DNA from: JABCPH02 sp963524305
GTDB taxonomy: Bacteria > Fusobacteriota > Fusobacteriia > Fusobacteriales > Leptotrichiaceae
Reading direction: 5' to 3'
NCBI GenBank assembly: GCA_963524305.1
Contig: CAURGH010000004.1
Location: 34,147 to 98,146 of the forward strand
Length of the DNA stretch: 64,000 bases
Of this stretch, positions 53,170 to 62,104 are shown one piece after another. The number at the start of each line of letters is the position of its first letter. Positions within the stretch are counted from its first letter, which is position 1. The position numbers were made by a program, and so were the translations under genes. The notes beneath the pieces are model-generated. The model was given only the letters and a program-made list of their open reading frames with translations, did no database searches and was not told the origin of the DNA.

Positions 53170-54162
53170 ATGGATTTTGAAAAAGAACTAAAAAAATTAT
53201 TTAATAATAAGAATTTGAAAAACTTTTTTAACAATGATTATCTTAAAGAATTAGAAAAAACGATTAATAACAAAAAGTTTGAAAAAGACTTGTTAAATAT
53301 TTTAAATTCGTTAAAGAAAGCAACAAAAATAGACTTTAAAAAAATGAAAGGAGATATGAAACATAATTCGCAATTAAAAGTAAAAAATACAGCTTTGAAA
53401 GTTTTAGCTTCTGAAGACACCAAAACTTCTCTTTTGAAATTTAAAATTTTTTTAATTTTATTATCAGGATTGAATTATGCTTTTCAAGGCGCAGCAATTA
53501 GATGTATGTTATATTATTTAAATAAAAAAAAGAGAAAAAAATACGAAGAAGACAAAGTGTTTATTGTTAATAGTAAGTATGGTTTAAATGAAACAATAAT
53601 TAGAGAAAAAATTGGATTAAAATATCCGAATAAAAAAAATAACGATATGTATATATTATATGGGTATGATTTTTTAAATAGAGGGAGTGAAACAATATTA
53701 GCTAAAGAAAAAATAATACGATTTTTACAAAGACATCTTGATTGGTCTTTAAAAAATAATAATAAGATATTAAATGGTAGAAGATTGAAAAAAGTAGAAT
53801 TATCAGAAATGAAAACTTTTAAGCAATATGAACATATTTATAAAAATCATGTTGGGAATGGAATTTTTGGTAAAGATTTTTATTTCGCATTAGGAGATAA
53901 CAATTATTTATGTGGTATTGTTAATCATGTAGATGAAAAAAAAAGAAAATTCAATATAACATTTATGATTTTTGGAGAATATAATTGGGATAGAAACTAT
54001 ACTTATTTTATAAAAATAGCTCCACTTCCTGATTATGATATTGTCATTGAAACGGATGCTTTTTTTAAATATGAAAAAGAAGGTGAAGCAGCTCCTTTTA
54101 TAAGCGTTTTAGTTAAAAGTATGAAAAATTTAGATATACCGAACTTTCCAGATATAAAATAA
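53170..54162 (+). CDS. Unrecognised 330-residue protein, candidate effector
   Basis: The N-terminal ~100 residues are lysine- and asparagine-rich helices; one hydrophobic stretch (FKIFLILLSGLNYAFQGAA, about 93-113) follows; the C-terminal half is a mixed alpha/beta domain containing HIYKNHVGNGIFGKDFYFALG and DYDIVIETDAFF. Several His, Asp and Glu could be catalytic but no known toxin motif is recognised. AGGAG precedes the ATG. Its place between membrane genes in the cassette region makes it a candidate toxic cargo. Confidence 0.55.
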   Translation: MDFEKELKKLFNNKNLKNFFNNDYLKELEKTINNKKFEKDLLNILNSLKKATKIDFKKMKGDMKHNSQLKVKNTALKVLASEDTKTSLLKFKIFLILLSGLNYAFQGAAIRCMLYYLNKKKRKKYEEDKVFIVNSKYGLNETIIREKIGLKYPNKKNNDMYILYGYDFLNRGSETILAKEKIIRFLQRHLDWSLKNNNKILNGRRLKKVELSEMKTFKQYEHIYKNHVGNGIFGKDFYFALGDNNYLCGIVNHVDEKKRKFNITFMIFGEYNWDRNYTYFIKIAPLPDYDIVIETDAFFKYEKEGEAAPFISVLVKSMKNLDIPNFPDIK

Positions 54163-54294
54163 TTGAATAACCATTGTATATTTTAATATTTGAAATTTGC
54201 TTAGTGAGATAAAATTAGACTACAAGAAAAAAAGACTAACTATATTAATTAAAAATTTAAATGAAATTCCAGAAAGATTATCGAGGCAATCAAA

Positions 54295-54912
54295 ATGAAA
54301 AAAATTATGATTTTAATTTTAATAATTTTAATAATAACTTATTTATATAAAATTTTTAATAACATTTTAAATCCCGAAATGTATATTTATCGTTCTCCAA
54401 ATTACAATTTAAATATAGTTGCAAAAGGTTATGTAGAAGATAGTATTTATATAAATGAAAATTCTTTTGAGTTTTTTGTATATAAACCAACTACAGAAAA
54501 ATTATCTATAAATGAAATTCCAGTTTACAAAATAGTTTGTGGAAAGCTTGAAATGGTTGGAGTGGATGAGAATAAGGGATATTTTTATGGGAAATTAAAT
54601 TATAAAAAGTTTGGTGGATTGGAGTTGTATAATAAAAATATAGCTGATAGTGAAAAAGAAATTGTAAGAAATAAATATTGTTCAGGATATTTTATGATTA
54701 ATATGAATACAGGTGGCTATATTAATAATTTAGATAAGAAGACTCTGGAAAAAAAATTAAGACAAAATAATGTAAATTTTGAATTACTTTCTTTTAAAGA
54801 ATTTATGAAAAAGAATGGAAAATTTGAAAAATGTTATGATTTATTAAGTTGCAAAATATCAAGATGGCTTATAAAAGGATATGAATACAAGTATAAATTA
54901 ACAATAGAATAG
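54295..54912 (+). CDS. Membrane-anchored unknown protein, possible immunity protein
   Basis: One N-terminal membrane helix (about 4-20) leads to a ~185-residue extracytoplasmic domain with four cysteines (about Cys82, Cys123, Cys181 and Cys187), so disulfides are possible. No lipobox. No good ribosome site is visible before the ATG; translation may depend on a short upstream frame (54194-54298) that overlaps the start by 4 bp. A truncated dnaJ copy follows after 19 bp. Function unknown. Confidence 0.55.
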   Translation: MKKIMILILIILIITYLYKIFNNILNPEMYIYRSPNYNLNIVAKGYVEDSIYINENSFEFFVYKPTTEKLSINEIPVYKIVCGKLEMVGVDENKGYFYGKLNYKKFGGLELYNKNIADSEKEIVRNKYCSGYFMINMNTGGYINNLDKKTLEKKLRQNNVNFELLSFKEFMKKNGKFEKCYDLLSCKISRWLIKGYEYKYKLTIE

Positions 54913-54931
54913 TTAAAGGAGAATTTTTATT

Positions 54932-55045
54932 ATGATAGATTATTATAAAATACTAGGTGTTTCAGAAGATGCTGATGCAAAAGAGATAAAGACAAAATAC
55001 AGAAAATTAGCCATGAAATATCAATCCTGATGATAAGAAAAAATA
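54932..55045 (+). pseudogene. Truncated dnaJ copy 1
   Basis: From its ATG it encodes MIDYYKILGVSEDADAKE and continues nearly identical to the intact gene at 57709. An 11-bp deletion removes the HPD codons (ATATCA joins ATCCTGATGAT) and gives a stop at 55028-55030. Identity to the intact gene ends near 55040. Confidence 0.85.
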
Positions 55046-55151
55046 ATAAAAAACTCATTGACAATACGGGGTATAGTTGTTTAATAATTGTGAAATAGAG
55101 ATTTACAAATTTTTGGCAATTAATGAATCAATGTATAAAGGAGATTATGCT

Positions 55152-55625
55152 ATGAATAAATTTTTTAAATTAATATTGTTATCTATTTTTATAATTGCTA
55201 GTCTATTTTATAAAAATCATTCAAAAAAAGTAAAAATAAATGTGTCTGATTGTCCAAATAATCGCTATATGGCAAACAGAAAAGAGTATTATGAAAAAAA
55301 TTATAAAATTTTTAAAGAAAGGAAAATAAAACTTTATATAGATGATGAAAATGGAAAGATGCGAGAAATTACTAATCAAGATGAGTTTTTTACTTCATTA
55401 AGAGAAGCCAAAGATTATGCTTATGAAATAGTTGGGAAAAAATGGTTTTATACAAAAAGAAAGTTATTTGGGATAGCATTTGGAATTGATAAGGAAGCAA
55501 AAATAAAATATATTTTAGTACCAGAAGAAGAAAAGAAAAATATATTAAAAAATATAGACAAATATCCTGAAAAGAATATAGAAAATAGATGTGTATTAGT
55601 AGAAGTGTTAAAAGGTAATTATTAA
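55152..55625 (+). CDS. Membrane-anchored unknown protein
   Basis: The 157-residue protein has one N-terminal membrane helix or signal (about 5-20) and a lysine-rich soluble domain (KLYIDDENGKMREITNQDEFF, then GKKWFYTKRKLFGIAFG). ATG 55152 follows AAAGGAG and is preferred over the TTG at 55077. It lies between two dnaJ fragments, so it looks like a single-gene cassette. No family recognised. Confidence 0.55.
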   Translation: MNKFFKLILLSIFIIASLFYKNHSKKVKINVSDCPNNRYMANRKEYYEKNYKIFKERKIKLYIDDENGKMREITNQDEFFTSLREAKDYAYEIVGKKWFYTKRKLFGIAFGIDKEAKIKYILVPEEEKKNILKNIDKYPEKNIENRCVLVEVLKGNY

Positions 55626-55704
55626 GAATATTAGAACTAAAATTAACTTTGGATTTTAAATTAAAAAGTAAAAATGAAATATTAAAACTGAAAAGGGAGA
55701 ATAT

Positions 55705-55752
55705 ATGACAGATTATTATAAAATACTAGGTGTTTCAGAAGATGCTGATGCA
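55705..55752 (+). pseudogene. dnaJ copy 2, first 16 codons only
   Basis: ATG plus the first 16 codons of dnaJ (MTDYYKILGVSEDADA), with a ribosome site GGGAGA, are joined abruptly to an internal part of the second tube gene. The joined frame stops at TAG after 26 residues. Confidence 0.88.
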
Positions 55753-56135
55753 GCAGTAAAAGCAAACTTGTTTCTCAAGTATTAGGAGTAAGCTCAGCAC
55801 TTCCAATGACAAATTCATTTACAAATGGAATAGGAAACAGTCTGAAAGGAATGTTTGGAGGACTTGGAAATTTCGGAGAAAGCAATTTATATGATCAAAA
55901 TAAGCAGAATGTGAAAGAGCTATCATTGTGGGCGATGACTTACGGAGATGAAAAATCAACTAGGGATGTAATGGTACAGACAGATTTAGGGGGAGGAAAG
56001 ACATTTGAGCTTTATTTTCCTAAAATGTATGTGGATAGTTTTAATCAAAGTTTTAGTGTTAGAGGTGGAGAAGGGTATTTTGTTTTAAATTTAAAACAAA
56101 CAGGATTTAATGAGGATGGAATAAATTTAAAATAG
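55753..56135 (+). pseudogene. 3' duplicate of the second tube gene
   Basis: From GCAGTAAAAGCAAAC the sequence follows 51968-52350 closely. The frame is open from 55755 and the 109 residues from ATG 55806 (MTNSFTNGIGN...) are a diverged copy of residues 190-298 of the protein at 51454, including LWAMTYGDEKSTRD and FPKMYVDSF. It lacks the first half of the tube fold. It may be silent, or a donor for gene conversion of the tube C-terminus. Confidence 0.82.
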
Positions 56136-56144
56136 GGTGAGAAT

Positions 56145-57011
56145 ATGAAAAAAAACATATACAATACATTGTATATAATTACGTTAATTAGAAATATACA
56201 ATTGCTTTTTAATAGTTATTCAAATACTTTAACAGGATTTTGGTTACTAATAAATTTAATTTTATCTTTTATATTTTTTACTAAAATTTTTACTAGAAAA
56301 GAAAAATTCAATGAATATTTTGTAGTTTTTATATTTGGATTTACATGTTTGTTAATAAATTATTCAAGTTTTAGGGATTGGAATAAAAAATTTAATACAT
56401 ATATTTTAATTATTTTGATAATATTAACTTTATTCGAATTTATAATTATCGTAAAACCTTTTATAAAAATAAAAGATTTTAGAAAAATATTTTTATTAAT
56501 ATTAAGTTTTTTTTGTGGAAAATTTTTTTTATATTTTTTAACAAATTTTTATATGGAACCAAGAAAAATTGTATATAGCACAGATATTATTTATACAAAG
56601 AATAATAAGGAGTTAAGAAAAATAATAGAAAAAATGCCAATGGTTAATGAAGTAGAAATAATTGAAAAAGATGCAATAAATCCTTATAGTTCTTATTATG
56701 AAAATGAAGGGAGTCTAAAAGATTTAGATGAAATTATTAATGTTCAAATTAAAAATTCTATTGATAATGAAAGTATGGATTTATTAGCAAATAGAATAAA
56801 AGAATTTGTAAAATTACAAAGTAAAGAAAAAAAATTTGTAAAAATATATTTTACAAGTAAAAATGGTTATTATGAAGCATTAAAAATATATGATTTAAAA
56901 AATAACGAATTAAAACAAATTTATGTAAGTAAAAATTTACAAGTATCAGAAAGTCTTGGTTTTGTTTTGTTAAATATGTATGTAAGAATGTTAAAAGGTA
57001 ATGAATTTTAA
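56145..57011 (+). CDS. Membrane protein with C-terminal soluble domain, accessory region
   Basis: The 288-residue protein has four membrane helices (about 28-46, 58-75, 85-105 and 112-134) and a ~145-residue soluble part that ends in two helical segments. It starts 9 bp after the duplicated tube fragment, so it may have arrived with it. An immunity or anchoring role is plausible; no family is recognised. Confidence 0.58.
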   Translation: MKKNIYNTLYIITLIRNIQLLFNSYSNTLTGFWLLINLILSFIFFTKIFTRKEKFNEYFVVFIFGFTCLLINYSSFRDWNKKFNTYILIILIILTLFEFIIIVKPFIKIKDFRKIFLLILSFFCGKFFLYFLTNFYMEPRKIVYSTDIIYTKNNKELRKIIEKMPMVNEVEIIEKDAINPYSSYYENEGSLKDLDEIINVQIKNSIDNESMDLLANRIKEFVKLQSKEKKFVKIYFTSKNGYYEALKIYDLKNNELKQIYVSKNLQVSESLGFVLLNMYVRMLKGNEF

Positions 57012-57034
57012 TAAATTAAAAAGAGGTAAGAATA

Positions 57035-57670
57035 ATGGGAGTAGATAGAAAAATTAGATATTCAATTAATGGAAGACATTATTTTTTATTAGTGAATTTT
57101 AGGAAAAATAGTTTAGGTATTAAAGTTAATAGTTTAGATATGTTGGAGCTTTGTTATTTAGAAGAATTTATGGTTCTTGAAAATATGGCTTATCAATTAA
57201 CAGCTATACATAAAATAGAGAAAAAACGGAATAACTTAGGCGGAAGAAATTTCTTTAGAGCAATTTACTCTATAGCAATAGAAATATTAGTCCACATGGA
57301 TTTTTATATAGCAGCAGAAGCTGATTTGAGAACATTTGAAAAATTACCAAAAGTAGCACAAAAGTATCTTGATTTTATAAAAAAAAATGCTTCTAATATT
57401 TCAAGACATACTAAGAAAGCAGATATAGGTGTAGATATACTTGCAGATCCAGCAAATATTATTGTAGATATATCTTCTTTTAACAGGGATTCGGAAAAGT
57501 CTTTAAATAAATTGTATTATAAAAAAGGAAAAGAAATTTTGACTGATAGAGAAAATTCAGAAAATCCATATTATCACTGCTACTATGGATGTGAAACGAT
57601 ATATAAAATGGTAGGAGGTAAAGAAGAATTTAAAATAAATAAATTGTATTTTCTTAACAAAAAAAGATGA
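57035..57670 (+). CDS. Unrecognised soluble 211-residue protein
   Basis: The protein opens with strands (IRYSINGRHYFLLVNF) and contains a helix-rich middle (FFRAIYSIAIEILVHMDFYIAAEADLRTFEKL) and an end with ENPYYHCYYGCETIYKMVGG. No signal peptide or membrane helix. AGAGGTAAG precedes the ATG. It lies immediately before the intact dnaJ. It could be an effector or a chaperone-like adaptor; neither can be shown. Confidence 0.55.
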   Translation: MGVDRKIRYSINGRHYFLLVNFRKNSLGIKVNSLDMLELCYLEEFMVLENMAYQLTAIHKIEKKRNNLGGRNFFRAIYSIAIEILVHMDFYIAAEADLRTFEKLPKVAQKYLDFIKKNASNISRHTKKADIGVDILADPANIIVDISSFNRDSEKSLNKLYYKKGKEILTDRENSENPYYHCYYGCETIYKMVGGKEEFKINKLYFLNKKR

Positions 57671-57708
57671 ATATACTATAAAAATAAGAAAGAAGTGGAG
57701 TTTTTATT

Positions 57709-58173
57709 ATGACAGATTATTATAAAATACTAGGTGTTTCAGAAGATGCTGATGCAAAAGAGATAAAGGCAAAATATAGAAAATTAGCCATGAAATATCA
57801 TCCAGATAGGAATCCTGATGATAAAAAGGCTGAAGAAATGTTTAAGGCAATCAGCGAGGCGTATGAAATACTTGGAGATGAGAATAAAAGAAAAGAATAC
57901 AATGAAAAAAGGAAGAATAAGGGAAATGCTGGAAGTCAAAGATTTGGTGAAAAGAAATCAAGCAGGGCAGAGCAGAACAGTGAATCAGCTAAAAGGGGAG
58001 CTGAGGCATTTTTCCGTAATTTTTCAGCAAATCCAAATGATATAAAGAATATGTTTGAAAGTGCTTTTGATGTCAATAATATGAGCAGTTCTGATAAGAA
58101 TAAAATGAGGGAACATAAAAAAAGTATGGAACAAAGTTTTGAAAACTTTTTTAAACCTAAAAAGAATAAATAA
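57709..58173 (+). CDS. J-domain protein of the injection-system locus
   Basis: Residues 1-65 form a J-domain with the HPD motif (His31-Asp33) that stimulates DnaK ATPase. The rest (66-154) is a polar region without the Gly/Phe, zinc-finger or peptide-binding domains of true DnaJ, so it is a specialised J-protein. It starts a second core block with FHA, VgrG and PAAR-like genes. Its 5' end occurs in two further truncated copies upstream. It may recruit DnaK for folding of cargo or for recycling of the sheath. Confidence 0.85.
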   Translation: MTDYYKILGVSEDADAKEIKAKYRKLAMKYHPDRNPDDKKAEEMFKAISEAYEILGDENKRKEYNEKRKNKGNAGSQRFGEKKSSRAEQNSESAKRGAEAFFRNFSANPNDIKNMFESAFDVNNMSSSDKNKMREHKKSMEQSFENFFKPKKNK

Positions 58174-58253
58174 GATAATCGTAAATAAAAACTTTAAAAT
58201 AAAAAATAAAATTTGAATTTAGGTTTGATTTTAGAAAGAAAGGAAATAATAAA

Positions 58254-59069
58254 ATGCTTTGGAGAATAAGAAGTTTTTTAAGTAGAATAAGAAGTAGATT
58301 TTTTAATGCATTTTCTGGAAGAGGAAGCCTGTACAGAGTTGAAAGTTTAAGAAAAAAATCTGTATCTTCCAAGAGAGATAGCGAAAAACCAACTTCAATG
58401 TCGGTAGACAAAGGGATTAGAAAATATGAAAAAAGACAAATGGCTGCCAGAGGGGAAAGACAGTATAATTTTTTTAATTTAAAAAATATAATAATTTTGA
58501 TTATACTATTTTTTACTTTTGTGTATATTCATATGGCTGGATATTCTGTGAAAAGTCTGTATATCGCAATTTTTATATTTATAGCATTAACATTGTATCT
58601 TCTTATAGTGGAAAGATTTAAGGAAAGAGTGGAAGTGCACAATGAGATAAAGGAAATAAAGCACGAACGAGAAAGAGAGCATCATGTATTTTTGGATAAA
58701 GTAAAAGAAATAGAGGAAGTCGAAAAGAATCAAATTGAAAATATAATTTTAAAAAATTCAGATGATTATGATATTAAAGTATGGAAGATTGGAAGAGCAT
58801 CTTCATTGCTGATAGGGAAAAGAACACCTAGAAACAAGGTGGATATAGACGTGAGTGAAGGAGTATATTCAAATTTGGTAAGCAGGGCTCATGGAATGTT
58901 GAACAGAGTAAATGGAGTTTGGTACTATGAAGATTTAGGTTCGCAAAATGGAAGCGGAATAGAAAAGAAAGATGACAGAAGAAAAATAAAATTAAAAAGA
59001 AATGTGCCTGTAAAAGTTGAAAGTGGAGATATAATATATTTAGCAACAACAAAAATATTGTTGAAATAA
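58254..59069 (+). CDS. Membrane-anchored FHA-domain protein
   Basis: A basic N-terminus (1-70) is followed by a two-helix membrane hairpin (about 79-96 and 100-119), a charged coiled coil (122-165) and a C-terminal FHA domain (about 175-270). FHA hallmarks are IGKR (187-190), SRAHG with Ser210 and His213, and LGSQNGSG with Asn232. FHA domains bind phosphothreonine; related proteins (TagH/Fha) control type VI secretion. No kinase gene is in the window. It may link the apparatus to the membrane, a job done by TssJLM elsewhere. Confidence 0.82.
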   Translation: MLWRIRSFLSRIRSRFFNAFSGRGSLYRVESLRKKSVSSKRDSEKPTSMSVDKGIRKYEKRQMAARGERQYNFFNLKNIIILIILFFTFVYIHMAGYSVKSLYIAIFIFIALTLYLLIVERFKERVEVHNEIKEIKHEREREHHVFLDKVKEIEEVEKNQIENIILKNSDDYDIKVWKIGRASSLLIGKRTPRNKVDIDVSEGVYSNLVSRAHGMLNRVNGVWYYEDLGSQNGSGIEKKDDRRKIKLKRNVPVKVESGDIIYLATTKILLK

Positions 59070-59096
59070 TGATTTGTTCAAGGAAGTAGGTTAAAA

Positions 59097-60764
59097 ATGG
59101 AGAATAATTTAAATAATCAAAAACCAGTGGAGTTTTTTTCGGCAGAAAGAATAAAAATAGAAATAGATGGACAGCAGATACTTTGGAGAGATATGAAACT
59201 GGAAATTGATTCAAGGATAGGGGAACATACGATTGGGAAAATAAAGTATATTGGTTCAGTAAACCAGTTAAGTTTATACGATGCCTTGATAGACAGAAAA
59301 GGGGATAAGGAGATAAAAATACTAGGAAGAAGTAATATTGTTGATAATACTGGAAATTCAACAGAAAAAATATTTCTAAATGGAGTAATAAAAGAACTTC
59401 AAATAAATGAAACGACAGCAGGAGCTTTGACAGTAGAAATTACAGCAATTTCAAAAAGTGTCCTTTTGGATAGGATACCAAGATACCGTTCATTTCAAGA
59501 TCCAACATTAACTTATTTAGCGATAGCGGAGGAAATAAATGGAAATTACGGTACAAATGATGGAAAAATTGTAAATGTTGGTGAAGATATGCAGGCAGTA
59601 CCAAGAATGACAATCCAGTATAATGAAACAGACTGGGAATATTTAAAAAGAATAGCATCGTATACAGGACAGCCATTGATGGCATACTCAGATAAGGTAT
59701 TTATAGGGTTTTTCAAGAATATGCCAGCACAGACACCGAACTTAAAGTATTCTCAATTTGGGAAAAGAACAAAAGAAGAGAGAACATATTTTAAAATAAC
59801 AGGGACAGAAGTATATCCAGTAGCGACACCAATAAAATTAAAGACTAGAAACAGAGTATCAGGAGAAGAAGTTGAAAACGATTACTATGTTCTTGAAAAT
59901 AAAATTTATAACGAAGGAAATACGTTAAAATGTGAATACACACTTGGAAAACAGACAGACTATTTTGTAGATCCGATACCACACGAAAAGATAAGAGGAG
60001 CAGTAATAGAGGCAAGAACAATTCACATTGCAAGAACAGATGAAAGCAAGAGTGAGCATGGAAGAACTGATGGAAGTTCGGATAATCTTGAAGGAAGAAC
60101 TATGGGAATAAAGCCTGTAAATATATATGTTGCTGAGGAGCAGGGAAAAAATAATAACAGAAGTCAGGAAGTGAAGGCAAGCGATATTGCGGTTATGACA
60201 GTTGACTTGACAGAAGGGTTGAGAAAACTGGGAGGAGCAGTGCAAAGTGAAGCAGATAAATACGCAGGAAAAAGCTATTTTCCATATGTAACGCCATATA
60301 GCCAGACAAATACTGGATTTACGCCTGCACCGGAAGCAAATGATAGAGTGGCGTTGTATTTTCCGAGTGAGAATGAGACACATGCGTTGGTGATGGGAGC
60401 GGTAAATAATGATGGGAATGGTAGGTTTACTAATCCTGAGATAAGAAATTATCATGTGGGGAAATCTGATTTTAATATGCAGTTGTCGAAAGATAGTTTG
60501 TCAACGAATGCTGCAAATTCAATATCACAAAATGCGAGTAATATTTCGGAAGAAGCTAAAAAGATAACTGAGTGTGCTGAAGATATTATGAATATGTCTA
60601 ATAATTATAATGAAATAATAAAAGATAAAAAAATGACAGCTGCAAATAGCATATTACAAATAAGTCAAGAAGATACGATGATACAATCAAATGGAGATAC
60701 AGAAATAAATTCTTCGGGTTATTCGGTGGTTAATGGTGGAGCAAATGTAATGATAAATGGATAA
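59097..60764 (+). CDS. VgrG/Pvc8-like spike protein
   Basis: The 555-residue protein has the gp27/gp5 layout: a D-like hub (about 1-360) with YLAIAEEI...GNYG and YNETDWEYLKRIASYTGQPLMAY, an OB-fold segment with NDRVALYFPSENETHALVMGAVN (about 405-430), and a C-terminal repetitive tail ending in short strands (EINSSGYSVVNGGANVMING). Such trimers form the needle tip of contractile systems. AAGGAAG precedes the ATG, and the PAAR-like gene follows after 13 bp. Confidence 0.85.
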   Translation: MENNLNNQKPVEFFSAERIKIEIDGQQILWRDMKLEIDSRIGEHTIGKIKYIGSVNQLSLYDALIDRKGDKEIKILGRSNIVDNTGNSTEKIFLNGVIKELQINETTAGALTVEITAISKSVLLDRIPRYRSFQDPTLTYLAIAEEINGNYGTNDGKIVNVGEDMQAVPRMTIQYNETDWEYLKRIASYTGQPLMAYSDKVFIGFFKNMPAQTPNLKYSQFGKRTKEERTYFKITGTEVYPVATPIKLKTRNRVSGEEVENDYYVLENKIYNEGNTLKCEYTLGKQTDYFVDPIPHEKIRGAVIEARTIHIARTDESKSEHGRTDGSSDNLEGRTMGIKPVNIYVAEEQGKNNNRSQEVKASDIAVMTVDLTEGLRKLGGAVQSEADKYAGKSYFPYVTPYSQTNTGFTPAPEANDRVALYFPSENETHALVMGAVNNDGNGRFTNPEIRNYHVGKSDFNMQLSKDSLSTNAANSISQNASNISEEAKKITECAEDIMNMSNNYNEIIKDKKMTAANSILQISQEDTMIQSNGDTEINSSGYSVVNGGANVMING

Positions 60765-60777
60765 ATAGAAGGAGCGA

Positions 60778-62091
60778 ATGAAAATGAGATTTTATTATGA
60801 TAATGGAAAACAATGTGTTATTAATTTTGAGATAATAGAAAGTCCTGAAAGTGCTAAAAAGAGAGAATATGAAGATTTTCAAAGAATGATGGAAAGTACA
60901 AGAGAAGAAATTAGAAGAAGGGAAAAACAAAGAATTCCTGTAGACAAAAATATTGCTAAATCAATAGTTTGTGATGGAGCAAAATTATACTGTCCAAAAG
61001 CTGAAATAAAAATATTTGCTCCAGAAGATGTAGTAGAAACAATAACAACTCCCCCAGAAGATCTTCCTATGATAGAATTAATAGTTCCTGAAGAACATCA
61101 TGTTTTTTTGATGAAAAAAGATCCTGTAGCAACAACAAGAGATATAGAACCTGATAATTTTAATCCAGCTCCCGGAATATATTGTTCTTATGATCATGAA
61201 AAATGTAATATAAAAGAAGCAAATAAGTATTGGGAAAAAGTGGCAAAAACTGAAGTAAATGGATATGAACTTCTTTTAAAACAATCACAACTTATATGTA
61301 CACATTGTCCAGGAGCAAAATTAAAGTTTGTAAGTAATGGTCAAGATATCCATATAGCAAATTCCGGTATTGAAAAGTTTTTTTCTCCAACCATTAGAAA
61401 GACTATTAAAATAGGAGGAGGAGCTTTGATTATTATAGGGACTTTGGCTACTCCAATACCAGGAGATGAAGAAGCAGCTGCAGGCTTAACTTTAGAAGGG
61501 ACAATTCAATTTCTTAAATATAAAGGATGGGGGATGTTTGGTGGAACAAGAACTATAGTAAATGAAATTACAGGTTATGATATATTAAAAGATCCTATTA
61601 AGTCAGCAATTGGTGAAGATACAGGAGAAGTTGTTGGAAATACAATTGATTTTGTAGACACAGCACATAGTCTTTATAAACTTCCAGAAGAAGTAGGAGA
61701 ATTAGCCGATAATATAGGTAAAGGAAATCAGATTGCAACAGAAATTACTAAAAATGAAGAATTTATACAAAATATAAAAAATAATCCTTTATCAAAAAAA
61801 AGAACTTATTCAAAAAAAAGTATAAAAGTAAAAGATGAATTGAAGTTTACTTCTAAATTAGAAATAAATGTATTAGAAAAAACTAATAGGAGTCTTCAAA
61901 AAAATATAAAAAATGTTACACCTTATATACATTCAGGAACACTCGGTGTTTCTAATACTATTATTTCAACACATAATTATGCAGCGGATTCATTTTATCT
62001 ACAATCTATAGAGGAAAGATATTACGAAGATATAAAAGAATATTCAAAAGTTCCTTTTATTTCTATAAAACAGGAATATCCACAAGATTAA
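60778..62091 (+). CDS. PAAR-like (DUF4280-type) tip protein with C-terminal extension, probable effector
   Basis: The N-terminal ~190 residues resemble PAAR-like DUF4280 proteins: CDGAKLYCPKAEI, PAPGIYCSYDHEKC and CTHCPGAKLKF, with three cysteine pairs (65/72, 136/143, 174/177) that may bind metal. A hydrophobic Gly-rich stretch (about 206-225) and a ~200-residue C-terminal domain follow, without a motif I recognise. PAAR proteins sharpen VgrG tips and often carry toxins, so the extension is a candidate effector. The Shine-Dalgarno suits ATG 60784 slightly better than 60778. Confidence 0.72.
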   Translation: MKMRFYYDNGKQCVINFEIIESPESAKKREYEDFQRMMESTREEIRRREKQRIPVDKNIAKSIVCDGAKLYCPKAEIKIFAPEDVVETITTPPEDLPMIELIVPEEHHVFLMKKDPVATTRDIEPDNFNPAPGIYCSYDHEKCNIKEANKYWEKVAKTEVNGYELLLKQSQLICTHCPGAKLKFVSNGQDIHIANSGIEKFFSPTIRKTIKIGGGALIIIGTLATPIPGDEEAAAGLTLEGTIQFLKYKGWGMFGGTRTIVNEITGYDILKDPIKSAIGEDTGEVVGNTIDFVDTAHSLYKLPEEVGELADNIGKGNQIATEITKNEEFIQNIKNNPLSKKRTYSKKSIKVKDELKFTSKLEINVLEKTNRSLQKNIKNVTPYIHSGTLGVSNTIISTHNYAADSFYLQSIEERYYEDIKEYSKVPFISIKQEYPQD

Positions 62092-62104
62092 TGAGGAGGT
62101 AAGA

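Noticed and set aside
54194..54298. A 35-codon open frame ending ...NLNEIPERLSRQSK just before the gene at 54295.
   Set aside because: It looks protein-like but has no start with a ribosome site and no recognised relative. It may be the 3' remnant of a lost cassette gene; not strong enough to list as a feature.
55058..55086. TTGACA followed by TTAATA as a promoter for the gene at 55152.
   Set aside because: The -10 is poor in a very AT-rich background; the -35 match alone is not convincing.
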